Assembly (NCBI GenBank): GCA_958510875.1
Contig: OY294069.1
Location: forward strand, 434,001-498,000
Direction: 5' to 3'
Length of the DNA: 64,000 nucleotides
Source: Endomychus coccineus
Taxonomy: Eukaryota; Arthropoda; Insecta; Coleoptera; Endomychidae
Shown here in pieces: positions 34,838 through 46,376 of the stretch (positions within the stretch are counted from its first letter, which is position 1; each line of letters begins with the position of its first letter). The notes beneath the pieces are model-generated. The model was not told where the DNA came from. It made no database searches and was given only the letters and a program-made list of their open reading frames with translations. The position numbers were made by a program, and so were the translations under genes.

Positions 34838-35015
34838 TTTATCTAAGGGTTGGCCGAAATTCACGGTTTTGGCTGTAACATATTCCATCAGCGTCTGAAG
34901 AGGAAACTAATGGTAGAATCGAATTTCTCATCCATAAGAGTGTATTTAGACGGCGTTATATCGGAATCGATGATATCGACCAAATTCTCTATTTTTTCGT
35001 ACCTAGGTATGTTAA
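34838..35015 (+). repeat. copy of the roughly 300-bp repeat
   Basis: GGCCGAAATTCACGG, GGTAGAATCGAATTTCTCAT and GTGTATTTAGACGGCGTTAT match the unit at 33180-33345 closely. Confidence 0.75.
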
Positions 35016-35019
35016 TGAA

Positions 35020-36462
35020 CAAAGAAGATGGATATCATTAACATACCGTACAAATATCTAGTAAATTTATATATTCAAGATATACGTAGGTTCAATCGTT
35101 ATCGCGCCCATACTTGTTACATAAGGTATAAATGCGTTTGTTAAGTGTCTGTTGGATATAATAAAGAGCACCGCTTAATGAAAATTAATATGGCGATAGT
35201 ACATGTAACAGTATGGATAATTAATTTTTGATTATTTAACGAGAAGCTAATTAAAGACCGTATTGATGAGTGATCCATTATATTTAATGTTAGCCCGAGG
35301 GATCATTACCTTTCATAAAACAGTAGCGGCTGTCTTGTTAATATTCATCCATGGACTGCCAGATGTTTCCGAATAAATAAACCCGTCTGATCGATAAATA
35401 TTATGCCAGGTATGACATGAACTGCGAGACTGTGACTTTCTAATAGGTACCTTTTTCTTGTTATGATTGTACGAACAATTTAAGACACGAAATAGATTGA
35501 AAAATATTCACGAAGCCTATACATGTAATTGAAATCAGAGCATTATTATTTGAGCAGATATTATGGCCTAAAACAAATGTCGTTGTATTCTTATACCAAT
35601 GTTAATCCAAGAAAGAAAAATCTAGTTCTATTGCGTATTATATGCAATGAACATGTAAAATATTTGACAAGAAGATCGTCGTTCTTGTAACCTCGGCCCT
35701 GGTTGGGCGACAAGGGATTATCCGGAAGCTATTAAGTACACAAGATTATATCCCAGGTAATGTAAATCTATGTCCGTTGAAGCACAATCGATTCTAAACT
35801 CAGTTTTATAGGTTGGGTACTTTATTTTTGGAAGCGTTATGTTTGAACAACTGTCATTTAATGTACAACTTTACTACAAAGGTTACGAGCTGTACCTACA
35901 ATTCAACAAATTGGAAGAAGCGTATATAACTGTACATTAATAATATACATATACGAGTATGCACCGACTGAAATAAATCATTATTTGCTCAATTATGTTT
36001 CGACAGACCACACACATATCCACGATTCACAATCATCATTATCTTAAAAAGCCTAGAATTAGGTTAATTAGGTGAAAGTACAACATTTTCAATTTGATCA
36101 AATATTATAACATGTTTTTTAATAATTCATACTGTTCTCTATTACTTTGTTAAATTTTATTCTAATTAAATGCATACGACAGACATTATAGTGTGTTCCA
36201 CGCAGAACAAGAGAACATTAATTCAGATATTGAATCAACAATTCTACATTAAATATTAGAATATCGAAATTTCATTCAAGTCTCATACTCAATTTATATG
36301 ATAAAGAATGATAAGCTGAAACAGAAGAAGAAATAAAAGATATCGATTTGCACGTTCAGATTGCAATAATCCATATATGGAACAACCAGAACTTATTAAA
36401 CATAGATATAGGTCTTGAAAAAAGGGATTCCTTCCTACACTATAATCATTCGACTAGATACA
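35020..36462. other. unassigned sequence
   Basis: AT-rich, no recognisable ORF. The first half has higher complexity. Confidence 0.4.
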
Positions 36463-36468
36463 TAAATA

Positions 36469-36986
36469 CGAGGGCAAGTCCCTGAAAAATGAAACAAGAA
36501 ATGATTTATTTGGTCAAAACTTGTTTTATTCCTCAACATAATCTACTTGTAGCCTGATACAGTTCGTCTGATAGTTCAATATCATATGAATTTTATCGAC
36601 GATTTCTGGCGTTATAACCTCAGTTGGACTAACAGAACTTTCGGAGTCCTTTGTGGTCATATTACCATAACGAAAATCAGTAAACCACCACTCGTGAGTC
36701 GTTCCAATCAATGGTGAAGAGTCCACATAACGATGCTTTGGTTTACGAAATGTTTTTCTACGCAAGAATAATGTTTAATCAAGACGCGAAATTCACTTTT
36801 TTTAATGTTTACAAAAATCTTCAAGGTTGCTTGCTTTCAATGGTTATCAAAACCGAACTGAATGACATATAAGTTTGAAAATTTTAATGCGTTCTACTTA
36901 AAGATAGTATATCACAAATGTCGTATGGGATTTTCGATTGGGGCGCCATATGTTTCATTTTTCACGGACTTTTCACCATGCCCTCG
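36469..36986 (-). mobile_element. mariner deletion derivative, 518 bp
   Basis: Terminal repeats are CGAGGGC...CTGAAAAATGAAACA on the left and the complement of CGAGGGCATGGTGAAAAGTC and CGTGAAAAATGAAACA on the right, with TA at 36467-36468 and 36987-36988. The interior keeps only the transposase N-terminus, on the minus strand (RRKTFRKPKHRYVDSSPLIG, then TPEIVDKIHMIL). Nearly all of the catalytic domain is deleted. It is related to the mariners at 30715 and 51347 and could have been mobilised in trans by such copies. Confidence 0.88.
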
Positions 36987-37079
36987 TATGCTGAGCAAAC
37001 TATAAACCGCATCACCCAGTAATTTCCATGTAAATTGAACTTCTGTAGAACAAAGTTTCATCAAAAAAATCATGTTTGT

Positions 37080-37450
37080 GGACACATGATGGACGAAGAA
37101 GCTAGAGTCGTTTCCGTAGGAACGAAGGAATTCACAACCAGTGGTTGAAAGTCATCATGCCCTTACACGTGTAGTGATGCTTTTGGGTGCAATCTGTTAT
37201 GGTAGTAGGTCACGTTTCGTTTTTTTCTGGGCAATTTGAATGCAGTCACGAGACATATCCGACGTTTTAGAACTTGTTGCAATGCCATATCTTCGGGGAT
37301 GGTTGAATCAATCTTGCAACAAGATAACGCCCTCACACGACAAGTTACAATACAGTTTTTAAAGAAACTCATGTACAAGTAATGTCTTGTGCGTTTTCCC
37401 GATATGTTGTTTGATTACTGCTGTATTATTGCATTAGATCACGTATTGTG
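37080..37450 (+). pseudogene. Tc1-like transposase relic
   Basis: Fragments in several frames follow the Tc1 order: EEARVVSVGTKE, a MVWGAI-type block degraded to DAFGCNLLW near 37180-37200, and ILQQDNALTRQVTIQFLKKL near 37310-37370, which holds the second catalytic Asp (FQQDNAxxHxA). The third acidic residue cannot be placed. The minus-strand 71-codon ORF is a shadow. Confidence 0.6.
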
Positions 37451-37469
37451 AACCCAGTTAATCGACTTA

Positions 37470-38380
37470 AAGCGCTTTATTTCTATCGGTCTTCGCCCTA
37501 CAAGACCAAAACGTTAGCAAGATTAGGATGAGAGCATCGCCAAATCCTAGAGTAGTGGTTTCAACTGTCATTAAGGATAATCAGCTAAATTCTGTTTCCT
37601 TTCAGCTAGTTATCGCTTGCCGGATTATATCGGTTTATCGACCAGTAGTAACAGTAACAGCAAGCAGCAGCTCATTGTGATATAGCGTGATTGGAACCGA
37701 CAGACTAACTTATTTACCACGTTTCTATCAGCATTAATATGTCAAGATTTGACGTTGCCATGTTAGAAGTGCATTATAATTCCCCCAGTCCACAATCTAT
37801 CGCATCCACATCCGAGTTAATCTAGCTTTTATTTCGATTATTATTAGCAGAAAACTATATCTACCTACATTCCATTCTAAATTTACCTACTCCGCCGGAA
37901 TTGTTGTAATCTACAAGACTGACGTTGCATGATGTAAATAAATTATTAAGTCCAGAGACCCAAAGTAAATGGCTTGGCCGTTATTTTAAGTTCAACATTT
38001 AAGGGTATTCTGTTCAATCAGTTGTGTTTCAGCTGTGCTATTACCCTTTATCTACGAAAATATGAGTCTAATGCTTATGTACATGATGAAAATTGTTAAA
38101 GCAGTTATTATGGATCCAATGAGAATGTCATGATGGACATCGTTTTGAGGGATGTTTGTTTGTCCGTGAACAGTGGAAACTGTTGCTATAATAGCATGAT
38201 TTCTACGGAATTTGAGATAAGCTACAGCAACGAAGATAATGTTCAGATGAAGAAAACTGATTGACCATGAAGTCCGTACCTCGCAGCATATGTAAGCTCT
38301 TCTGGAGAGAGATTTTGTAAAGATGACATTTTGATAAGTACTTTTTTCCCAATTCGGAGGTGAAGAAAACCCTTCATGGG
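37470..38380. other. unassigned sequence
   Basis: No recognised gene; short ORFs only. Confidence 0.35.
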
Positions 38381-38384
38381 GAGG

Positions 38385-39107
38385 TTATGAGCCTTTGTGT
38401 CTCAAGGTCTACTGTGCGAGTTACCATTCCAGGCATACTCACTAAAAACGTCACCCCCTTTGTAGGCTTATCTGGCTATAGCCTCCGGTGACACTTAGGC
38501 CTGCTGGCCCATTGTATCTCGCCTATGTTTCATTTCTTTACGGTATCCACTCGAGTATTTTTGTACCTTGTGCGAGTTTGTACAAGTCCTTTACTGGGTG
38601 AGAACTGTATAATTCTGGTTCGCCGTTAGGCTTTCCAAAAATTGACTTTCTTTTGCGATCCAGTGCCTCGCATTTACACAGTATGTGTGTCACTGTTTCT
38701 GTATCCTTGCAAAGTCTGCATGTCAGATCACCATTGTATAGTACCATTTTGTTTGGGTGTTCTTTTACTGGTGCATGGCCAGTCATGAGCCCTGTTACGA
38801 CTTTTATTTTTTCCCTATTTAGTGCTGATAGGTCTGTCGTTCTTTTGTTACACGGGGCCTTGATGTATTTCTTCTCATGTCCGTTTCCTGCGATTTTTTC
38901 CTAATATTCTTTGTGGTTTTCCATGATCCAGTCTTCAACAGACTTTTTCATTGCCTGTCGTTCCCTGATGTCCCGGCATGTACTTGTCGAACTTGTCAAA
39001 TTTATATGGAGTATGTTAGCTGTCCAATTTTGATGCAAACATTCATTTATATTTTCATATGCTTTGATCAAATTTTTTGAAATAGGATTCAGTATAAATG
39101 ATTTCAA
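38385..39107 (-). pseudogene. LINE C-terminal region (RNase H/zinc knuckle) and 3' UTR
   Basis: Minus-strand reading: SVEDWIMENHKEY near 38901-38950, then an in-frame stop, APCNKRTTDLSALNREKIKV and VTGLMTGHAPVKEH near 38770-38860, then a CCHC-like knuckle CRLCKDTETVTHILCKCEAL near 38670-38730. This is the tail of I/R1-group-like LINE polyproteins that carry RNase H. The 3' UTR continues to about 38385. It is 5' truncated, with one stop. Confidence 0.8.
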
Positions 39108-39439
39108 GTTAGACCATGTAGCTGGGATATCATGAGTTATTCTAGCTTACCGATTGGAATTGTCTTGGCAAGGGTATCTTTGTGGTATTACGGTGAAGTT
39201 TTCAGACATAAGCTTACAATCACATGGCTCCTGAGGTTATATAGGCTGACGAAAGTATAGTGTGTAAGATTGTATTGCAATAAATGATGGAGTTAGATTC
39301 AGGATGTGTTAGGATGTAAACTTTTCCTTCGATTTCTATCATCATTGCTGTTGAGGTGTGGCAAACCATTGGGCAGTGATTGCTAATATCTTCCACAGAT
39401 ATACCTTAGAATAATTTGGTGGCACAAGCTGGACCTTGT

Positions 39440-40130
39440 AGCGAATTGCAAGAGAATCTTGGCAACTTATCGCGAAAAGGTTTACTCTGAAGCCAGAAGA
39501 GCGAGACAGGGACAGGTTGACACAATTAATGTACATCTCGAAACTATTTTGAAAAGGGGATCAGAGTTTAATGCAGCTTGCGTTTTCTTCCATAACAATG
39601 CTCGGGATCACCACCAACAACCCCCTCATGGGACAATCATGTCTTTGTTTTTCATTCCGTCCCTAGGGCTACTTTACATCCTAGCAGTTCTTCAATATAT
39701 ACAAAGCACAGATTTTACCTGTCCTGGAGTATTGTTCACCTGTTTGGAGTTCAACTCCCAAACATAAGCTGAAGCTCTTGGATTCTGTCCAGAAGAGAGC
39801 TATTTGTTTCATCGATGATGTCACACTTACCAGTTCATTGACCTCTTCAGAATATGGCAAAGATATCTCTCCCTTTTCTATTGATATTTCCATGGTCGGT
39901 GTTCATCAGAAATCTCGTCTGTTGTTCCACCACTAGAGATTCCAGATAGGCGGACTAGACGAGCTCAAACTAATCACCATTTCAATTCAAACTCGAGACC
40001 CGTCGAACTTCTTCCTACCATACTTCATTTTTTTTATCGAACAGCCAAACTCTTTACTTAGCGAGGTCTATCCCTATCTGATCTCTTTACATTCTACTGC
40101 TGGCTCATACGATGTTCTTTGAACATAGGT
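39440..40130 (+). pseudogene. LINE RT fragment (family with RRARQxxVDxIN motif)
   Basis: Plus-strand reading: YREKVYSEARRARQGQVDTI near 39463-39525, then after a gap IYKAQILPVLEYCSPVW near 39695-39745 and KHKLKLLDSVQKRAICFIDD near 39760-39820. These are RT thumb and connection segments of a jockey-like LINE. Frames change several times. Related fragments occur at 15905, 46377 and 57480. The 3' part resembles a C-terminal region ending near 40130. Confidence 0.75.
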
Positions 40131-40134
40131 TTCC

Positions 40135-41835
40135 CTCTCGTGTAGTCAAAGTTTTAAAAAAATCCGATTTTAGAAAATGTTAGAATTCCATAAAATAAAT
40201 TCCAGAGATACCACATCAGTAAGTCTCGTGTTAATATAATTTGCTCAAAAAATGAACTCGCCAGGCTACGAAACTTCATTGAATGTTTGGATTTTATAAC
40301 ATTTGGAGAATAAATGCGAAACCATTGAATCGATTCGTTATTGTCCACTAATTGACTTTGATATTTGTCCATTCTCATTTCAGCTGTAAATTATCTCAAG
40401 TTTGATCAAATTCAATTGTACAAGCAACCACGGATGCTCTTTATTATATGGCATTTCCTCGGTTGCTCTTAATTCGATGATTAATTTTAAAACTAGATAT
40501 AACGATGTATAAATCGATTCCGCTCAAATTACCCCGAAATCGCTGGGTATGGGGTGCGTTCGTGCGTTAAGAAAGCGCTGGTGTAACAGTTACATCAATA
40601 GATGGCCGCATGGTTAATCACGAAAGGACCGAACTATTCGCTGCTACATTCACCGTGGCTAATCGTCTATGAATTGTAACTTTGTAACACTCTTAAACCC
40701 TCCCAGACCAACCTAATCCAATTAATAACTCATAAATCCCTGGCAATAATGACAGACTCGCTCGCACTCTCGAGTGCCGAGTAATAAATTTACAGCAAGT
40801 GCTAACTATGAGTATGGCGTACAGAGATTTCTCTATACACGTTTTAAGACCGAAGGTGCGATAGTTGGTCGATGATTTATAAACTATAAACTTCCGATAT
40901 TCAACGGCCTATCACGATACCGAGATGTATCTCACGCTATTGTCCATTTAGCAAACAAATTATATTTGCTCAACTCTCATTGACTATGTATTTGTTAGGT
41001 TCCAATTCTTTTATACACATGATACATAAACCGCGACACCGATAGTTGGAAAGTTAAGATTAAGCTGCTTATTTTTCTCACAATGAGTTCTTTGATAAAG
41101 GCCGGTGTGAAGAATCTTGTGAAAATAGTGCCATATGGTTTCGCAAAAGCACATGAATAACTTAATTTTCTAAAATGAACACTTACGGTCTAATACTATA
41201 CCTTTCATATACATTATGTAATTAAAAAATTCGGAATATTCACATTTGGTACTTCCTACGAATTCCAAGAATACTATGGAACTGAAAACGTGTGCTATGT
41301 TAAAATTACGGGTGCAAGTGTAATAAAAACAGATGTAAGGGAAAATTGGTCGATAGAATTAGAGGATTAAATTTCAAAATGGGTTAAACGAGCGGTTTGT
41401 TGGTATAATCTGGTAGGCAAGCTTAAAGTACGGCTATTGGTAATAGCAACGGATTGTAGATGGCGCCTCGCCTAGTTAGTGCAATAGCCTCTTTATCTTG
41501 ATGCATGTATAAACGCCTACGAGGGAATTCTTCTTAGTGGGGTATCGCAAAGTAATACAACGGAATATGCCAGGGATCCGTAATCAGCGGCTAAGAACTG
41601 CTTAAACTCACGCAGATAACCGTGCCAAAGTAGAATTCCATAACAATGAGAAGTTTATAACGTCTGCAGACATACACGCGGTGCCCACTAATTATATGCA
41701 CCATTCCATTTGTTACACCAATAATTATTCAATTGCTGACAGTTGATTTATTCGATATATTGTGCATTGATACTCAGGATTTGTTATGAAGTTAATATAA
41801 TAGGTACTAAGCGCAGAATTTCATAAAGGGTAAGT
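40135..41835. other. unassigned; higher-complexity block 40540-40960
   Basis: No ORF of interest. The stretch 40540-40960 is non-repetitive, with homeodomain-type strings (TAATCC, AATTAATAA) and few low-complexity runs. It could be conserved noncoding sequence. That is an impression only. Confidence 0.3.
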
Positions 41836-41839
41836 TATA

Positions 41840-42115
41840 AATATATAAATTATCGGGAAATAGGTCACACTAACACATATGCTTATTATTTTCGTCTTTA
41901 CGTACATTTCGGTCTCTCGACCATCATCAGAAGATGAATCAATGTCTGAAACGGGATTTCTTTGAACCACAAGCACAAAAAGCGTCCTTATCGCACCAAT
42001 TTCTGTCTGCAGTGCATTGCGATGACTTGATCTTTTCGGGAATGATTGGAAGCCATTTCGACTTAGAGAAAGTGAATTGCGTGTACTCTCATTTTATGAG
42101 GAAGACTAATTGTTT
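41840..42115 (-). repeat. Penelope-type terminal repeat, copy A3
   Basis: Homologous to 1825-2040 and 10195-10395 (GGGAAATAGGTCACACTAAC, GGTCTCTCGACCATCATC, AAAAAGCGTCCTTATCGCAC). It is truncated on its right by the LINE tail at 42116. Confidence 0.7.
41894..41934 (-). ncRNA. hammerhead-like motif, family A copy 3
   Basis: Minus strand: ATCTT, CTGATGA, T, GGTC-GAGA-GACC, GAAA, TGTACGTA, AAGAC. The core is intact and stem II is closed by a GNRA loop. Stem III is ATG/CGT around TA, with T-G and G-C pairs. Stem I has four pairs. Relative to copy 1 the stem III bases have changed but pairing is kept. Confidence 0.58.
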
Positions 42116-42136
42116 AATAATAATAATAATAATAAT
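42116..42136 (+). repeat. (AAT)7 = LINE 3' tail
   Basis: Seven AAT units, which read (ATT)n after AAATAAAG on the minus strand. This marks the 3' end of the LINE transcript. Confidence 0.85.
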
Positions 42137-43995
42137 CTTTATTTCAACATGGTTTGTCTACATTTAAAAAATAAACATGAACAATACAATATTAAAAAAC
42201 GTCGTAGTAACTATATGTATATACACTTCACTACATATATATACATATATAAACAAATAATAAATGATATAGAAACACTATCACCGTAAAATGTTAGCAC
42301 ATACTATACAGACTTATTGTTCTAAAAAATCTGCAACTGTATAAGGTTCTAAAGTTATAAGCAAATTAGTAACAGCTGCTTTGAATTTTTTTAATTCCTT
42401 AATCTCTTTAATCTCTTTTGGAAGTTTGAAGAAAAGCTTAAGGCTCATGTATTCCATATTTTTTTGATATAATGTTAAGTCAACCTCTAGGTAAAGATAT
42501 AAAATCTTACGAGTTTCATATACTTGTCCGTTTTCATACTCTGACGAATAGTGTTTGTTCCTGAAGTTGAACATAAGACTTTCCGAGATATAAAGTGCCG
42601 GAACAGTTAAAATATTGAATTTGCGAAAAGTACCTCTACAGGAGTTTCGATGCCTCAAGCCATAAATTATGCGTATTGCCATTTTTTGTAGAATCAAAAT
42701 CTGTTTAGATTGAGAGCTGTTGCCCCAGAAAGTAATCCCATAAGTTATCAGAGACTGAAAAAAGGCGTAATAGACAACCATTAGAGTTTCCTTGTCCACC
42801 GATTTTTTTAAAGTTCTTAATACGTATAGTTTAGATTTAAGTCTGTTTGAAAGAGATGTTATTTGTTCATACCAATTCAAATTTTTGTCTATAATAAGTC
42901 CCAAAAATTTAGTACTATTATCTACGTCAATAATTTGGTTATTCAAAGTAAGAGTTTTTGGAATTTCAATATTCGACTTATTAGTTTGAAAAATCACACA
43001 CTTTGTTTTTGACTTGTTAATTACAAGTTTATTGACTTGACACCAATTTTCAATCTCTGTCAGCACTAGGATCAACTCCTGATTCAAATTCTCAATATTG
43101 TTACTTTTAATGGCAACATTCTCGTCGTCCGCATAGTTTATCGAGGTATGACCACTTTCCGATATTATTATAGGCAAATCATTGATAAATATTAGAAAGA
43201 GAAGAGGCCCTAATATAGAGCCCTGTGGCACTCCCATTTCAATATATTTTGTTTTTGATATGTATTGGTTCTGGTCTGAGTTCATTTCTACAACTTGGTT
43301 TCTATCTTTTAAGTAGCTGACTATAATTGACAACTGTTTCCCTCGTATACCGTAATTTTTCAGTTTTTTGATTAAAATTGTGTGATCTATACAGTCAAAG
43401 GCTTTGGATAAGTCTAAGAAAATTCCACAAGGTATCTCTTGATTATCCAAAGCCTTTAACACAAATCTAGTAAATTCGAAAACAGCTGTCATTGTACTTC
43501 GGCCCCTAAGAAAGCCATGTTGACTTTTGTTAAAAATTTTGAATTTTGTAGAAAAACCTACTAATCTGTGACTCAAAATTTTTTCTACCAGTTTGGCAAA
43601 AACGAAGCAAGTAGGCTAATAGGCCGATAGCTACCCAAGTCCTCGCAGTCTCCTTTTTTATACAAAGGCTTTACTATTGCTACCTTTAAAGCGTCGGGAA
43701 ATATACCATTTTCAAATATACAATTTATAATATGACATAATATTTTTTGTATTTTTGTTAATGAGAATTTAAGAATAGTTAGGGGAATGCCGTCAACACC
43801 AAAACTAAACTTATTTTGCAGCTGATTACAACTCTTTATTATCTCATCTTCTGTGACTGGATAAAGATAAAGACTATTCGACAGAGGTTCAATGGGACAA
43901 ACATAAGGTTCTTGATTATTTTTATCATTGTATAACCTTTTTCCAGAGTTTATAAAGAAAACATTAAAATCGTTTCGAGTTGAGTAAATATCGAG
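42137..43995 (-). pseudogene. LINE (jockey/CR1-like) with long RT ORF, 5' truncated
   Basis: An open 420-codon frame runs 43576 to 42314. It reverse-transcribes the element RNA at a nicked target. From the first Met, FLDLSKAFD (53-61) is motif A, GVPQGS (115-120) motif B and YADD (148-151) the catalytic box. FLGLIIDKNLNW follows near 223-234. The thumb reads YGITFWG. The true reading frame began further upstream: FNVFFINSGKRLYND, GVDGIP and KKGDCEDLGSYRPISLLASF are read from 43960 to 43610 in another frame, with one frameshift near 43600. The 5' end, including the endonuclease domain, is missing beyond about 43995. Among the LINEs here this copy has the longest undamaged RT. Confidence 0.9.
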
Positions 43996-44235
43996 TAGTA
44001 ATAAATATATAGTTTGTATTGCTAGTGCTGCCCTATAGAAATTGTTCGAGTAAAATTGTAGATAAAAAATTATAGGAGGGTCGACTTAGAGTTGACTGTT
44101 CATAATTCAACTATTGAAAGGTTGATTTTCACTGATTTTACACATTATTACAAAATACTGAACTGTAATATCTACTTTCCATTTAGCAGCTTGACCAGAA
44201 ATTAATTCAGCCAAAAATGTAATTATTCTACTATA

Positions 44236-44533
44236 AAGGGTGTTTCGCAACATATCCCACAAGTTTTAACTACTTTATTCATGTAAGAAGTCGGTTTCTT
44301 AAGAAAATGATAAATGATAAAATGGTTAAAAATATTTACAATAATAAATGAATATAATAAATTATTCTTCACCAAGCCCTCTCTTGTATGATTGACGGTG
44401 ACAATAGAGGCAATGTAGGTTTTCACCTCGTTTTCTGTTGAACTTTTATCAAAATTTTTTCATGAAATCTGCTTCTTATTCGAAAGTGCATATGTGGTTA
44501 TTGAAAATTGTCGGTAAGTTGTGAAGTACCCTG
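44236..44533. mobile_element. MITE with CAGGGT-type ends, 298 bp
   Basis: Left end AAGGGTGTTTCGCAACA; right end is the complement of CAGGGTACTTCACAACTTACC; TA on both sides (44234-44235, 44534-44535). The ends resemble those of the transposon at 7199-9485 (CAGGGTGT), so it could belong to the same broad group. No coding capacity is recognised. Confidence 0.6.
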
Positions 44534-44539
44534 TATAAG

Positions 44540-45425
44540 TGTACATTCTGTGCGGTGCAAGCACACTTTATGAAATGTAAGATGTCCGTTTACATGGTTC
44601 ACCGTAAAATTTCAACTATGTGTTGTCGACAACTAAATTAATATTTTGTCATGAAAGCGTGGTATAGCGATGGCTTGTGTCGATGGTCTATTCGAGCTTT
44701 ATGGGGGGTTTATAGCGCTCCTTTATGTCTCTTAGCGTAACAGTTTATTGGTAATTTAACGAAGAGTGATGAAATATTTATATTGTCTACAGTAATTTAA
44801 CTTACGCTTAACTTATATTCCTGAATTCTAGAATCTATTGTTTGTTACATTATTAATATTTTTTCGCACAATGTTTCCGGAGCAGATGTACCTATAGGTA
44901 ATTCTAACATTGTAAATTATGGATGTGAAATTAAATTGCTTTTCAAATTCACTGCGTTTCTTTATGTAACTGTTGAAAATATCAAACATCCACTAGAAGC
45001 GGCAATTGAAGATGTTCCACTTCCTGCGATAGGCACCTATAATTAATTACAAACTTTGTACCTTCACGGTTAAAACTCTAATAAATTGAACATTTCTGCT
45101 GTTGGAAAAGTCTCTCGGGAAACTCTGTTCCATGACGACAGTTTATTTCTTTAATCACGAACACAGTAGACTAAGTTTTCCCGAAGTGTTGTATTTACGT
45201 TAGGATAACGTGTACATAGTAATTTATATGGTTTCCTTATTTACTTTGCCTCTTTATGCATCCAATTTTCTATTGTTACTACAGTAAGAAAGGAAAATAC
45301 TTTTACAAAATATTACGATTTCTCAAAGTTCTACAGGAGTATTGAGCAATTCATTGAACTGAATTAATGTGAAATCAACAACAATACTTCACAAGATTGT
45401 TGATTATTGGACATAAACAAAATAT
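44540..45425. other. unassigned sequence
   Basis: AT-rich, nothing recognised. Confidence 0.4.
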
Positions 45426-45428
45426 ACT

Positions 45429-45725
45429 ACGTCTTTGCTCACGTTTCGCGACTTTATTGTTCGCTTATTAAGAGCTGAAATAATTAATGAAAATCATATC
45501 TCAACATTCCAAGAAAACATTTACAATCTATTTCAACAATAAATAAAGAAAACACACCGCAGGCGTGATTAAGTGATTAGTACCAAGTACTATGTTATGT
45601 ATGAGTTTTCCTCATTTATTGTTGAAATGTATTGTGAATGTCCTCTTGGAATGTTAAGATATGATTTCATTAATTATTTTAGCTCTGAAGAAGCGAACAA
45701 TAAAGTCGCGAAACGTAAGCAAAGA
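45429..45725. repeat. fold-back repeat with paired hammerhead-like motifs
   Basis: The two arms, about 45429-45556 and 45603-45725, are near-perfect inverted repeats of about 125 bp around a spacer of about 46 bp. Each contains the same motif with GCGAACAATAAAGTCGCGAAACGT. The left arm core has decayed (CTTAATA); the right arm keeps CTGAAGA. The unit looks like a head-to-head pair of retroelement tails. Confidence 0.8.
45680..45725 (+). ncRNA. hammerhead-like motif, family D
   Basis: TTTTAGCT, CTGAAGA (45685-45691), extra A, GCGA-ACAATAAAG-TCGC (stem II), GAAA (45710-45713), CGTA, AGCAAAG. AGCT pairs with AGC(A), giving a stem I of three pairs plus two beyond a mismatch, which places cleavage after A at 45717 (GUA). 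Stem III is then minimal, a single A-U pair. Such tiny stem III helices are described for Penelope-associated hammerheads that act as dimers. Confidence 0.5.
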
Positions 45726-45879
45726 CGCAGACAAAGACAATTTTGTGATGCAATAAAAATAATTATCAACAATAGTGCAAATTTTTTGGGCCACCTCACT
45801 CATATTAAAATTTCAAACATATCGTAATTACTTTATCTAATCCAACAACAGTTCAATAAATCACTTCATACCAAATTCA

Positions 45880-46290
45880 ATAAACCATCAGACAGAACTA
45901 GATAGAGTCGATTGCATTTCTGATCTAGGTGTAATTTTTAATAATCAATTATGTTTCCATTTACATATTGAAAATATATTGAAATGTGCTGGTTTCATTA
46001 AAAGACTAATATTATTATTCAACCATTTGATACTTGCTACTTTGGAATACTACTGTAGTACGATTTGGAACCTTCATTATTGTAAATGTAAATAGTATTG
46101 AGCGAGTTCAACGGGAATTTGTAAATTGCTCACTATTCAATATCTTATTTTTATTTACTATTTGAAGGGAAAACAAACACAAACGATTTTGATTAGAATG
46201 CACGTTTAAATTGGGCTGGTCTTAAAACTTTACAAGATCGTCTAAGTATCAAAATGATTACTTTTGCCCACAAATTAGGTATTAACCTCA
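45880..46290 (+). pseudogene. LINE RT thumb relic
   Basis: Plus-strand reading: DRVDCISDLGVIFNNQLCFH near 45905-45960, LHIENILKCAGFIKRLI, TLEYYCSTIWN near 46035-46070, then NSIERVQREF after a frameshift. The AAAACTTTACAAGATC block at 46217 recurs near 22350, so the fragments at 22340 and 45880 belong to one LINE family. Confidence 0.7.
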
Positions 46291-46376
46291 GATTATCTTA
46301 TTGATCTGAGCTATTAACTAATTTAGTTGACATCTGATTTACTAGCTCTTTTCTATTATTTCGTGTTTTAAGATTA

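Noticed and set aside
37163..37378. 71-codon minus ORF
   Set aside because: Shadow of a Tc1-like transposase relic on the plus strand.
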